The translations under genes and the position numbers were made by a program. From Leguminivora glycinivorella (Eukaryota > Arthropoda > Insecta > Lepidoptera > Tortricidae), in NCBI RefSeq assembly GCF_023078275.1, contig NC_062978.1:9438585-9502584 (forward strand): 64,000 bases of DNA. Reading direction: 5' to 3'. The notes under the pieces were generated by a model. That model did no database searches. It was not told the origin of the DNA and worked only from the letters and a program-made list of their open reading frames with translations. Below, one piece after another: positions 21,857 through 34,700 of this stretch (its first letter is position 1; every line of letters begins with the position of its first letter).

Positions 21857-22724
21857 GCCATGTGGTTCAAATATAAAAATTTAGTGTTAATTGATGAACT
21901 TTTTGTAACGCCGAGCATTCTAAACGTTGTCTGAAACAGTGCCGTCAGCAAAAGCAAATGTCAACGTCAGTTCAATAAAGCAGTAGATTTTTGTCTGTGG
22001 TTGCAGGCTCTCAGGATTTTCAGCTTTTATAGTAGAGATTTATTTTTCATTGCTGATTTTAATACAGTGAAATGATAGACTGGATTTGAAACGTATGTTA
22101 GTTCTATATTTATTAATGCAAAATTCGGTGACATATTTGAGGAGTTTATGTGTAGATTAGTGATAACCTTGATTTTGTGCATTCGAATTGGTGCCTTAAC
22201 TTTGTTCACAGTGATTTTGTTATTATTATCGAAATAAATACTGAGATAAACTCATTCCCTATAATAGTGTATTCTCCGATTCTATTATTCTCAAATTGAT
22301 GTAAACGCACAAACGATGAAGTCCAGATTATGCTTTTTCTTATGTTATACAAACAAATCTTGTCAGCTTTTATAATTAGATGCACGAGAGTAATTTAGTT
22401 ATTATCGGATGTTATGAGTTCTGATGTAAGATGGGCATCACTTACATTTGACATTGAGTACTTTTTCCTCATTGCAATAATCTCACTCTTGTAATAATCA
22501 AAAATTGCTAATTACTAATATTGTTATAATATATTTAGGTTTATCCTTTGAAGAGATATTCAGCTTACTAACTAATGTAAGCAATTGTAATTATCTACAG
22601 ACTTTAGTGACATTTGGTTGCTAGTCTGTTTATATGTGTTATTCTTTTGTAGATTTTAATATGGGCAGGCCCAACTCTGGTATGATTGGAGAATGGATAG
22701 CATGAGACACTTACAAAGTACACA

Positions 22725-25700
22725 ATGAGTGCCCCAGGTGGGTGTGTCAACTGCAGTGATGGCTCGGAGAAGTCCGACCTGAAGCATGACGCAGACTGCT
22801 CAGAGGGGGAAGATGCTCAAATTAGACTGGCACCCCATGTTCAGGCATACCTCGCTCACAACAGCCCTACAACCAACTGCTGTGGGCTCACCATCCCCAT
22901 CGCCTTTGAAAGGGCTGCCCCTGGTACATGGTGGAATCCCAGATTTGATTCTGAAATACTAGAAGGCCAATATAGACATAGTTCCTTTAGACAAATAAGA
23001 TTAAGATTCCGGTAAGTTAACCATATGAATTTTTATTTTGGTGTATATTAATAAAATGCATGGTTACCCATTTCTAAATGTTATAGCTGCAGTTTTTGTA
23101 ATGTGTCCTTACAATGAATGTTATTTTCTTTTAATTTCAGATTTGCACTTTTATACATTTTGATATTTTCTATATCATGGTTTGTCTACTTTGTGGTCCT
23201 GGGTTTGAATGGCATGACAGTGAAATGGCCATTTCTGTGTTCTATATTTGCCGGAGTCCTGTTGATAACATCTGTCATGTTGTATGTCACATTCACAGAT
23301 GTATACAAGGGGTATACATTCAAGATATCCTTAGTTATGGCCCTGGCGCTGTGCACTCTTAGCCTCTCACTCGTGACGCTCACCACACAGGCGCAGACCC
23401 ACGGGCTGCCTCCCCGCGCGCTGACATCAGCCAATCAGGACACTTCATCATGTGCATTGAAATCCTGTTGATTATATACACACTTACACCTCTACCACTT
23501 TTTGCCTGTGTTATTACTGGAATTTTATATTCAATTGTTTTTGAAGTGTTGAACATTGTGTTGCACCTGACTGAACAGGAATGGCAAGGGCCCGGACTGT
23601 TTGTGAGGGTCCTGTTGCAGCTGTGTGTGCACATTATCGGTATCCATATATATTTAATGACATTTGTCAGAATGCGCGGTACATTTATGAAAGTAGGTCA
23701 GAGTCTGTTGGTGCGAAGGCAGCTAGAAATGGAGAAGCAATTGAAAGAGAAAATGATACATTCAGTGATGCCTCCGAAACTCGCGAGCTGCCTTATGGAG
23801 GAGCAAGTTTTGGAATCAGAGCCTAGTCTGAAGAATCATCACGATCCACTTAACGCGAGGCCTTCTAATCCCGGAGCGGGAGATATTAAGTCACTGTTCC
23901 GACCATTTAACATGAGCTGTATGGACAATGTCAGTATTTTATTTGCTGACATTGTCGGTTTTACGAGAATGTCCAGTAACAAAGGTGCTGAAGAGTTAGT
24001 GAATATACTGAATGATTTGTTTGAGAAGTTTGACGAGCTGTGTCAGATACACGGGTGCGAGAAGATCTCAACGCTCGGCGACTGTTATTATTGCGTGTCG
24101 GGCTGTCCGGAGCCGCGGCCCGACCACGCCACGTGCTGCGTGGAGATGGGGCTAGGTATGTACAATCAGTACAATCACTGACTCGTGACGCACTTGTTTA
24201 CAATCCAAGGGACCGGCCACATCAGAGCGTCGCGTGTCTCCGGGTGCGCAACGGACGTCTGCGCCACGCCGCTTCAGTGTAATTCAAAAAACGTCTCCTC
24301 AGTACATTTTGTATAGGAAGGACGTAAGACGCGCCGCCAAGCGGCGCGGCGCGCGCCACGCCGCCGCCACGCCACCTGGGGCGCGTCTTACGTCCTTCCT
24401 ATACAAAATGTACTGAGGAGACGTTTTTTGAATTACATTCAGGTGGCGTGGCGCGGACGTCCGTTGCGCGCCCCGAGACACGCAACGCTTAAGTGGGAAC
24501 GCTGGCCAACAAGGCAGTCATGTCGCTATTATCTTCTAAATTGAAATTTAAAACAAATGATCTACCACGCTAACAAATCTACAATCGTGAATTAGTAATG
24601 TTCGATTTCTATAAATGTTTGCACACTTGCACCTATTGTACTACCTTATACCTATTGTTTTGTCAGATTATGCGCAAGCTTGACGCCCTAAAATATAATT
24701 CGTGGATATATATATATACAATGGTACGAGGGCTGATTGAAAAGTTCGCGGCTTTTATTTCTCTACGTAGTCCCCGTTAAGGTCTTTGCACTTATTCCAT
24801 CTGGATTCCAAAGCCATTATACCACTTTAAAAAAAAAATCCTCCAGGCCTTCAAAATAGGTATCCACTTCAGCTTGGACCTCGTCGTTGGTCAAAAATTT
24901 CTTACCACCCATGTGTTTTTTTAAGTTTGGAAATAAATGGAAGTCCGATGGTGCCAAATCGGGTGAATAAGGCAGATGCGGCAATAATTCAAACCCGCAA
25001 TTATGAATTTCTGCCATTGACTTTAGTGACTTATGCACGCGTGCATTGTCCTGGTGGAAAAGAACTTTCTTTGTCAGCACTCCAGGTCTTTTTACTTTCA
25101 AAGTCGACGTAAAAGTCGACGTAATCGACGTAAAAGTTCGCAATAATAGTCCTAGTTTATAGTCGTACCTTTTTGGAGATAGTCAACCATTATTACACCC
25201 TTTGCGTCCCAGAACACTGATGCCATAACTTTATTTGCCGACAAAATGGCCTTTGCCTTTTTGGGTGGCGGAGATCCAGCACGAACCCACTGTTTTGATT
25301 GCTGTTTAGTCTCGGACGTATAGTGGTAAACCCATATCTCATCCATAGTAACATATCTGTCCAAAAAGTCTTGAGGGTCAGCTTCATACAGGTCTAGACA
25401 GTCGCGTGAAATTGTTAGACGAGTGATTTTTTGTTCCACTGAAAGGAGCTTTGGAACCCATCTCGCCGACACCTTGGAAAACCCTAATTCGTTAACTATA
25501 ATGTTTTGAGTTTTTTCATAGGAGATGCCTACGATGTCGGCTATTTCTCTCACTTTTAACCGTCGGTCTTGGATTATCATTTTGCATACAGTTGCCACAT
25601 TATTTGGATTGGTCGCAGTAGTTGGCCTCCCGGAGCGAGGGTCATCTGCGATACTGACTCGTCCCCGCTTGAATTCAGCTGCCCACTTTTTTACCATCGT

Positions 25701-28700
25701 ATATGATGGACCGGATTGCCCTAATGTACACTGCAAATCTTCATAAATTTGTTTCGCAGTCAATCCTTTTTTATGAAGATAGTTAATTACATCACGTTGC
25801 TCCAAATTGTCCATTGTGAAAAAACTGCTTACACGTATTTTTAAATGAGAGGAAAAACTTATTTTAAAATATTGCATTTAATTAAAATTTCGCGGGATGA
25901 CAACTAAATAATGACAGTTCAAAATGACGGCAGAAAAAAGAAACTAAGTTTTTTTTTTAATGGTCAGGCCGCGAACTTTCCAATCAGCCCTCGTACAGCT
26001 TTTTATACCACTCAAACCACTGCCTTTAGGTACCTATAAGTAAATAACGTATAATTTTTTTAGGTATGATAGACGCTATCCAAGAATTCGACCGAGAGCG
26101 CGGCGAGGGAATCAACATGAGAGTGGGCGTGCACACAGGAACTGTGCTGTGCGGGATCGTGGGCACCCGGCGCTTCAAGTTCGACGTGTGGAGCAACGAT
26201 GTGTCCTTCGCCAACAAGATGGAGTCCACCGGCAAGCCTGGACGCGTGCACGTCTCCGAGGAGACCACAAGGTTCCTTGGAGGCTCGTATGTTCTAGAAG
26301 AAGGCGAGGAAGTATTCGGTAATTATTGTCTAAATGTTTTTTAATGTCTTCGTGATTTGTTGTGTTAATTATTAGTCGCGTCAAGATAAATACTGGGGAC
26401 GCTATTGCTATGTCTTGTATGGGAACCCTGCATTTTATGATTAAGCACTGAGACTTGGCACAGTTGTTCATTGGGTGGCCCTGAGTAGATAAAGATCGGG
26501 AGGCATCGAGAGCCCCCCTTAATTTAGGAGGGAGGAGGGGGGGAAGGCTGGCGCCTCCGCGCTTCCTTTGAAACCATATTTCTCTAAAACTATACAAAAT
26601 AGGGCATGCGATATATCATTTTCGGATAAATGAAGGACGAGGAATTCATTTTTGGAACAAAAAAAATGTATTTTAGAACAAAAACACAAAATAAAATGGG
26701 AAAATATGAAAACGAGATTTTTTTTATACATATTATTGCACATTTTATGAAAACTGTAATGGTTTTTTCTAAATAAAAAATATTATTTAATAGCTACATT
26801 TATCTAGTTTTAGAAAATGTATAATTTGTTATAGAAATATATTATAGGACGAGTGATAAAATAATTAAACGACAAAACACGTGTTTCCGAGCTAGTGAGG
26901 GGAAAATACATTTGCACCCGAGTGTAACACAAAACTTTTCCCCTCACTATAGCGAGGAAACTACAACGCAAAAAATGCGTTTATCGCTGCTTCCAGTAGT
27001 TCCACAGGTGGTAAATCATCTTTATTACTAGATTCACCTACTTTTATCAATTTTAATGCAGTTAATTTGACTTTATTCAAGGTCAAATTACTTTACCCAC
27101 TAGTGGATAAAATGCGTTTTTACCCGCTGGTATTAAAGGACAAAACACGTGTTTCCGAGCTAGTGAGGGGAAAAATAATTTACATCGCCCGATGGGGTGA
27201 TTTGAATGCTCATTTCAATAAGTTTTGTCAATGATTTCAGGTATAATCACTATTTTTAACACACGAAAGCCGTAATCATTGTATTTTATGGCTATTTTAG
27301 TGATTAATGTACTTAAAATAAAAAAAATACAAAAATTAAAAAAAAAATTAAATGTGATAACTTTTTTATAACATTATCCTATTTTGTTCTTTCTATACAA
27401 TATATATCTAAAAGCAATAAATATGAATGAAAAGCCACATTTATGTAGTTTATAAAAATATATAGTTTGTTATATAAATATATTACGAAACGCGAGATAA
27501 AAAATAATGAAAGTGATCTTGATGTACGGTACGGGTCAGCTGAGGTCAGGTGAGGTAAAGGTACTCAAAGCTCTCAAAAAAATGTAGTTATTTAGAGTAC
27601 TTCAAATTAAACAACATACCTACTCCTATATAGTCTGAATTTAACTATTTATATTACATGAAATGATCGATTGATATGATAGGTCAGATATATACATCTG
27701 ATCCTAATACATCTTGTGAAATAGTAGTTATCTATATGATTTGCATAATTTATGGATAATTCTTACTTGACATATGTATTATTCCAGATCTGCGTCCTGT
27801 ACTTTGGTTAACGAGTGCCGAAAATAGTTATTAACCAAAAAAGACCGCCAAATTAACAGCATTTCACCGACAAAAGCTGCCTTGCACCATTTTTGTAAGG
27901 GTTATAGGTATATCAAGGTGTCCATTTATGGGGTCAACTAAACCCAATTCAAAATTTGCCATTATTTGCTACTTGTGGCTGGACGAAAGTCTGTAACAAT
28001 TGAGATTTGGGAGCCTACTTGCCCGCAACGTTGCCTGTTGCTGCAGAAACATGCCTCGAAATTGTCGGATGCAGGTGTAATAAAAAACAGTGGCGCGTAA
28101 GGTGCAACCGTCAAAAAAAAAGACATATTTTTAAATTAAATGTTCGGAGCTGATGTGCTTATGCAGTGGATGTTGTGATATATACATAATTAAATTCAGA
28201 CTATTCAGGTTGTTTTATTTGAATAACTCAAAATAGCTACACTTTTTGAGAGCCTTGAGTAGGTACTAGCCCCGATACACATGTTTTCGTCTAGTCAGAC
28301 CATTTTTTGAGGTTCTCCTTTGTACAAAAGCAATGTCTTAGTTCAAAAATCATTAATGTTTAATGCTGATACGAATCTAGTTTATTTTTTATGGCACTAT
28401 TGCGCAATAACTAACTATCATTGATACTGAAAGGAAGAATATGACGATTTTTATTTTATCTTTCATGGATTGGTAAAACCGATTTAAGGGGGCCCAAAGG
28501 AAGTAACTAAATTCTGCTAGTAAACTAAAAAATCTTCAAGCCTATGCATGCAGAACTGCTTTAGGAGAGGAGAACGTGATTAAGACATTTTTTTTGCAAT
28601 ATAAGTCACATGCAATTTTATTTTACAATCAAAATAAACTATATTATAGGACTTTTACAATTTTCTGTACTGGGTCGTGATATACCTACATGTGTAAACG

Positions 28701-31700
28701 TTATTAGAATAAGTATATTTCTGTATTACTAGACGAACTCCACTGCATAGCGGGTAGTACCTTTACCTCACCTCATCGAATAATGCAAGCTGACCCGTAC
28801 ATTAAAATTTTCATTTTCATTATTTTTTATCTCGCGTTTCGTAATATATTTATATAACAAACTATATATTTTTATAAACTGTATAAATGTGGCTTTTTAT
28901 TGATATTTATGGCTTTTAGATATATATTGTGTAGAAAGAACAAAATAGGATAATGTTAAAAAAAATCATCACATTTTTAATATTTTTTTAAATTTTTGTA
29001 TTTTATTTTATTTTAAGTACATTAATCACTAAAATAGCCATAAACTACAATGGTTACGGCTTTCGTGTGTTAAAAATAGTGATTATACCTGAAATCATTG
29101 ACAAAACTTATTGAAATGAGCATTCAAATCACCCTATTGGGCGATGTAAATTATTTTTTATCACTCGTCCTATAATATATTTCTATAACAAATTATACAT
29201 TTTCTAAAACTAGATAAATGTAGCTATTAAATAATATTTTTTATTTAGAAAAAACCATTACAGTTTTCATAAAATGTGCAATAATATGTATAAAAAAAAA
29301 TCTTGTTTTCAGATTTTCCCATTTTATTTTGTATTTTTGTTCTAAAATACATTTTTTTTGTCCCAAAAATGAATTCCTCGTCCTTCATTTATCCGAAAAT
29401 GATATATCGCATGCCCTATTTTGTATAGTTTTAGAGAAATATGGTTTCAAAGGAAGCGCGGCGGCGCCAGCCTTCCCCCCTCTTCCCTCCTAAATTAAGG
29501 GGGGCTCTCGATGCCTCCCGATCTTTATCTACTCAGGGCCACCCAAGGAACAACCTGTGCCAAGTCTCAGTGCTTAAATCATAAAATGCAGGGTGTTGTG
29601 CAATAGCGTCCCCAGTAAAAGTTTTACGATGGCAATGACATTTAACTGGGCTACAATTCTTGAACGTTTTTGACACTAAAAAGTATACACTTTATGCTTT
29701 TGAACAGAAAACGTGACTAGCTGTTATTAAAGCAAGTTGCATTGGGCTTCCGTAAAATGTCTTTACAGAATAGGTGTATGTATATATTCTTGACGTGACT
29801 ACAAACCCTCTTGTATATGTCCAGGTCATAAAACATACTTCATAGAGGGCCGTCAGCTGAGCTCCCCGTACGACCACGAGCAGTGCCTCACCCCCTCCAA
29901 CCCCGTCAACTTGCGCCTCATCATCTCCCCCGCAGCTTCCCCTCAATCCGTCCTTTCATTCATGCAACCCCCCCGCTCTCCCCAGTCTCCGCAAGGCTTC
30001 AACGGCGCTCGAAAATCGGACAACTTTCTATCACCCGCCCCCTTCCAATTTCGTGCTAAAGCTAGTTCACTACCCAGTATATTGGACTCCGATGAATTGG
30101 ATGAAAAAAGGGAGAAAGGGTTTCAGGAGAGAACCGACAGCTCGTCTAAAAGTCCTACGTCTGTAGGTAAGTCGAAATCGTTGTATAGTATATCTCTTTT
30201 CCTTTCTAACATATTTCATTTTCCAAATCCTATAGAGCCTCTAGGCAGTTTTTCTCCGGCAATGGTCGTCTTTAGGATAAATCATAAAATGAATTATGTA
30301 TTTGTAATCGACATACACATAAAATAATATTACCACAGCGCGGTCTCTCAGAAAAACACAGATTAAATTTCGGAACCGATTCTGTAAATATTGTCCAGTG
30401 TCGGCAGTGTCCATATTATGCAGGTATGGTGTGTTTTTCCACGCCGTGTTTCCATATTTTTCCATGTTATAAATTTAAAAGTGCGTATCCGGTAAAACAA
30501 CAACTTAAGCAGTCCAATTTTTTATAAATCCTGGGAGTTGAAATGACACATGAAGTTTCGAAATGATTCGGCGTGGGAACTCGAGCAGTCTTGGGAAAAG
30601 TTAAGGTAGAAATTGTAGCCGGCCAAAGTCATTTTATCAGCACAAGGCCCCGATAAGATATGTTGACTCTCCAAAGGTGATGCTGCAAACATAGTTACAA
30701 CGAAAAAAACGAGCTCATTTATTTCATTGATAAGCCATGTTTACAAGATTTGAGTAATGGGTGTTAAATATAGAATCAGCAATTTACAACACGATGTTGC
30801 CGTTTAGTAAACACTTGCACACACTATCGTAGCGCGTGACACAGAGGTGAAGGACTTCAAACGTTTCCAACCCAAGTCCAGTCGGGCTATTATGCTACAA
30901 TTCTATCACTTATCCACGTGGATAAGACATCTGTCACTCTCGCACTGACATACTTGCCAGAACGTGACGGATGCTTTATCCACGAAGATAGTGATAAAAT
31001 TGGAAGCATAATAGGCCTGCAAGGAAGATTATTGCGAATAAACTGCTCGAGATCAACTCTATCGTTACAATTATTATGCCAACAAATTATAGATCCTAAA
31101 GCTGAACTAATAAGGTTTCTTTATCATAGTGGATCGCATCTTCACGTTGTCAATGCAATCAAATTGAATTAACATGTGCTTAAAGTCTAATTGAGAGATC
31201 AAACAGTTCAGGTGTCAATGAGATTAGCGATCGTTCGATAATTAATTGTTGTAACATGCCGCCGTTACGGGCGTTAGCATGTTTGTTTTACCTGAATGAA
31301 TAAGGAAAGAGTTTAGGTTTATTTATAAATAAACCTTTAACAAATCAACGTTTTGACCGCATACCTACTTAGCGTAGGTAGGTTTGTCGTTTTGCGGGAA
31401 AGTGGTAATTTAAATATTAATAATCTGTCATCGTGGCTAACAAATAAGGCCTGTCCTGCTAATAAATTAAGCGTGGTCAATGGTCATCCATGTCCCTGAA
31501 ATACCCGACTGCAAACTATGTTCCCGGGGCTATTCCTGACTGCCGCGCAGCGCAGCGCCGCCTAAACTTTAACCAACCAGGGAACATCAAATGAGCTGTA
31601 GCTATTATTTGTAGACCCAGAAACATATACTGTCACTTGCATATATCTAGTGGGGGTAACACAAGAGAAGAGAAGTCAACGCGCCTCTAACCTAACCACA

Positions 31701-34700
31701 AAATTAAAATTTTGAAAAAACCCTCTACCGCGAATTAGCTCACCGATTTTCATGAAACATGACTAAGAACACTCCCGACTAAATCAGCTTTCGAACAAAA
31801 AAAACCTAAATCGGTTCATCTGTTCGGGAGCTACGATGCCACAGACAGACACACATACAGACAGACAGGCAGACATACAGACACGTTAAACTTATAACAC
31901 TCGTTTTTGCGTCGGAGGTTAAAAATATGGATTTTCGTGGGACAATATCTTCATATTATTTGAGAGTTGCCAACTAATCCAACTATCAAACAAGCAAAAT
32001 ATATAATATCCTACATCCCTTACAAGTAGCCGTAGCTACGATACATAGCACGGAGCGAGTGACTACTAACCTTTTATTTCATTCTTTTAGGAAGTTACGG
32101 CAAGTACGCAAACAAGTTAAAGAATTGGAGGGTGTCAAAATTCTTAAGAAAACATTCCGATACCCCACTACACTCAATAAAGAAGCAAGAATTCAATGAT
32201 GCCGACAAAACTCTTCAACTGTTATCGCGCGGGGACGCACCGTCGACCAACGGTTACCAGCAAGTGCCTATAGTGATAGAAGCTCAAGAGACCAAAGCTA
32301 GGCCAACTAGTAGCAAACTCAATACGCCTGTGAACCCTGACATGGTGTCGTTTGAGAAGGAGATTATTGATATTCGGTCGTATTTGAGCCAGTCTAGGAG
32401 CAACATGTCACCGTTTGCGAGAAGCAGCAGTTACAGATCGCAGTATGGAAGGCCTACTAATATTGATGTAAGTTGGACTTGACAGTAAAACATAACTTTA
32501 GCTGCTTATACTCATGGGCATTTTTAGAACTTGGGACCCAAATAGCGTAGTTAACAAAAACCTGAGTTAACAAAAAATAACTTATTGTCAGTTTTGTGAC
32601 GATAACTAAGCATGAAATTTCAATAAAAATATTGTTTTTGTGTTAATTACATAAAGTTAAAGTGATAATCTACAAAATGAAAAAAAAAGTAAATTTTTTT
32701 ATGCTTAATTGTCGTCCCAAAACTGACAGCGAGATAATTTTTGTTAACAACTTACGCTAATTAAAGGGACCCAAATTCTGAAAATGCCCCTTTACTAGTG
32801 GTGGGAAAACTTTCATTGGGGGCCAAAATATGAAGGAATTTTAGAGGGCCAGATTTACATCTAAAATGCAGTTTTACGACAGCTCTGTTTATGTCACACT
32901 ATTTAGAAGGACCGGAGGTAGGCCGGATAAAGTCCTTTCGCGAGCCATATCCGGCCTGCGGGCCGTACTTTGCCCACCACTGTTCTACTCATACATATTT
33001 ATTAACAATTTATTCCTTGTGTACCTACTTGGGTCCTTATCGATATAAAATAATGCATAATATAAGCTTGACCAATTGCTATTATGTTTTTTGCATTGAA
33101 CTGTTTTTATATCGTCGGTTGGCAACAATAAGTACCTGCCAGTAGTAGCAACAAGCCACGAACCTACATAAACAATTAAGTAGGCACTTTATTCGTAAAA
33201 CTTAATTAATTTATGCATAGTTATGTTTTATCCTTTTCTCTCAAACACATAAGAAGTCAATACAGCATTTACGAATAACGCTATTAGTGTCTGCCAATGC
33301 CAAGCGTTTGTCTCATTCACTACTCTTCCGCCGTTGGTGCATTGAGGCTAGAAAATACGTATTTTTCTTGCCTAATGAACTATGTGTAATACCGGAAAAT
33401 TGCGATTCGTCATGGCTTTTGTACGACGTTTATTTTCTATTCAAAGTACTAACGAACAAACTGATTGTGATTTGTAATACGCCATAGAACTTTTTCACTG
33501 TAAGAGTCATAGTACTTTGTTTGTTTAAATCAATCTACGTCATTTAAATGACGTTTTACAGTGGACTAGAAATGAGTTATTCAGAAGTGGCTAAGCGACT
33601 GAGGTGTTGTTCTAAATTACTTGTTGATCAATTATACGTCAATTCACAGCATAGGTATTATAGTTTTATATGTATAAGAAAATATTGAAGTTCCGGCTGG
33701 TGGTAACGCCACGCCGATGAGTTCAGGTACAGAGGGCAATCCAGACTTTAGAATAATTCCAACACTTTATTAACTAGAGTGACATGTGTTCATTAGAATT
33801 ATCCTCAACTTAGGTACCCCAAATTACCACCTAGTCGCGACCATCTCTTACCATTCTAAAAATGATTATTTTATCGTCTGTTATGTAAATGACATTGCTA
33901 AGGAAATTATAATTCCTATTCTAGATCCCCGTATGCCGTAGCCACGCAAGGCGAGCTAGTTCCACGCTGTCAGCCTGTGCCCCTCCGCCAGCCGCGCAGC
34001 GGGCGAGCTGCGCGCAGTGTAGCGTGCAGCTCAAGCGTCACGCAAGAGGATTCTGTCAGCCTGTGCCCCTCCGTCAACAGCCGCAAGGACAGCGGCATAC
34101 GCAGCACCAGCCGCCGCTCCAGCATACAGAAGCAGGTACTTCAATTTCAATTTCAATGGCTGACAGGTAGTTATTTCACTTTTAACTGACATGCCGATAT
34201 TGTCCAACGAACCCTTAACAACGACATTTTTGCGTTAGTAAGTACGTAGTCTAAGTCTTTAGTCCCCTATTTTACATACACAATGTCTGACCTCAGCGCC
34301 AATGTTTCTACAAAGTCCAGAAGCTAACGTCATAGAGGAATAAGTAAAGGAAGAATTGCAACTCTCGTCTCAACTCGTCTGCCAAAAATTTAATATTAGA
34401 ACACTTTACAACTTATATTACAAGCAAAAGGAATTGAAAACAGAATACTGATTCTTATTATTGTAATTAGCTAAAAATAGAATCTATTGACAAGTAGCAG
34501 TACTGATAATTTACGCTAGTTGACGCGTGATTGTCGCTAGATATCACTTAATTATGCCTAACTAACCCGCATTTACTGATGTATGGAGTTACAACTCTCC
34601 CCTTACTTATTCCTCTATGCTAACGTTGAAGTGTGAAGAACTGGGGAGTTACCATGACGTACTAAAGACGTTCAGTTTAGGTTGAGAGAAAGGGACACAG

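Larger units (their letters stand above)
20343..22724. other. Intergenic, AT-rich, with two repeat fragments
   Basis: No coding region is supported. It contains the palindromic MITE at 20966-21151 and a lepidopteran repeat fragment at 21796-21856. The rest may be the 3' UTR of the membrane-protein gene and the 5' UTR or first intron of the cyclase gene; a possible acceptor (TTTTGTAG) lies about 70 bp upstream of the cyclase ATG. Confidence 0.4.

Noticed and set aside
23186..23434. Short intron between cyclase membrane segments to explain the frame change
   Set aside because: Possible GT-AG pairs are under 45 nt with no pyrimidine tract and would remove conserved hydrophobic residues.
30918..31172. 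84-codon frame in cyclase intron 4
   Set aside because: Its first third is a MITE; no splice context joins it to the gene.
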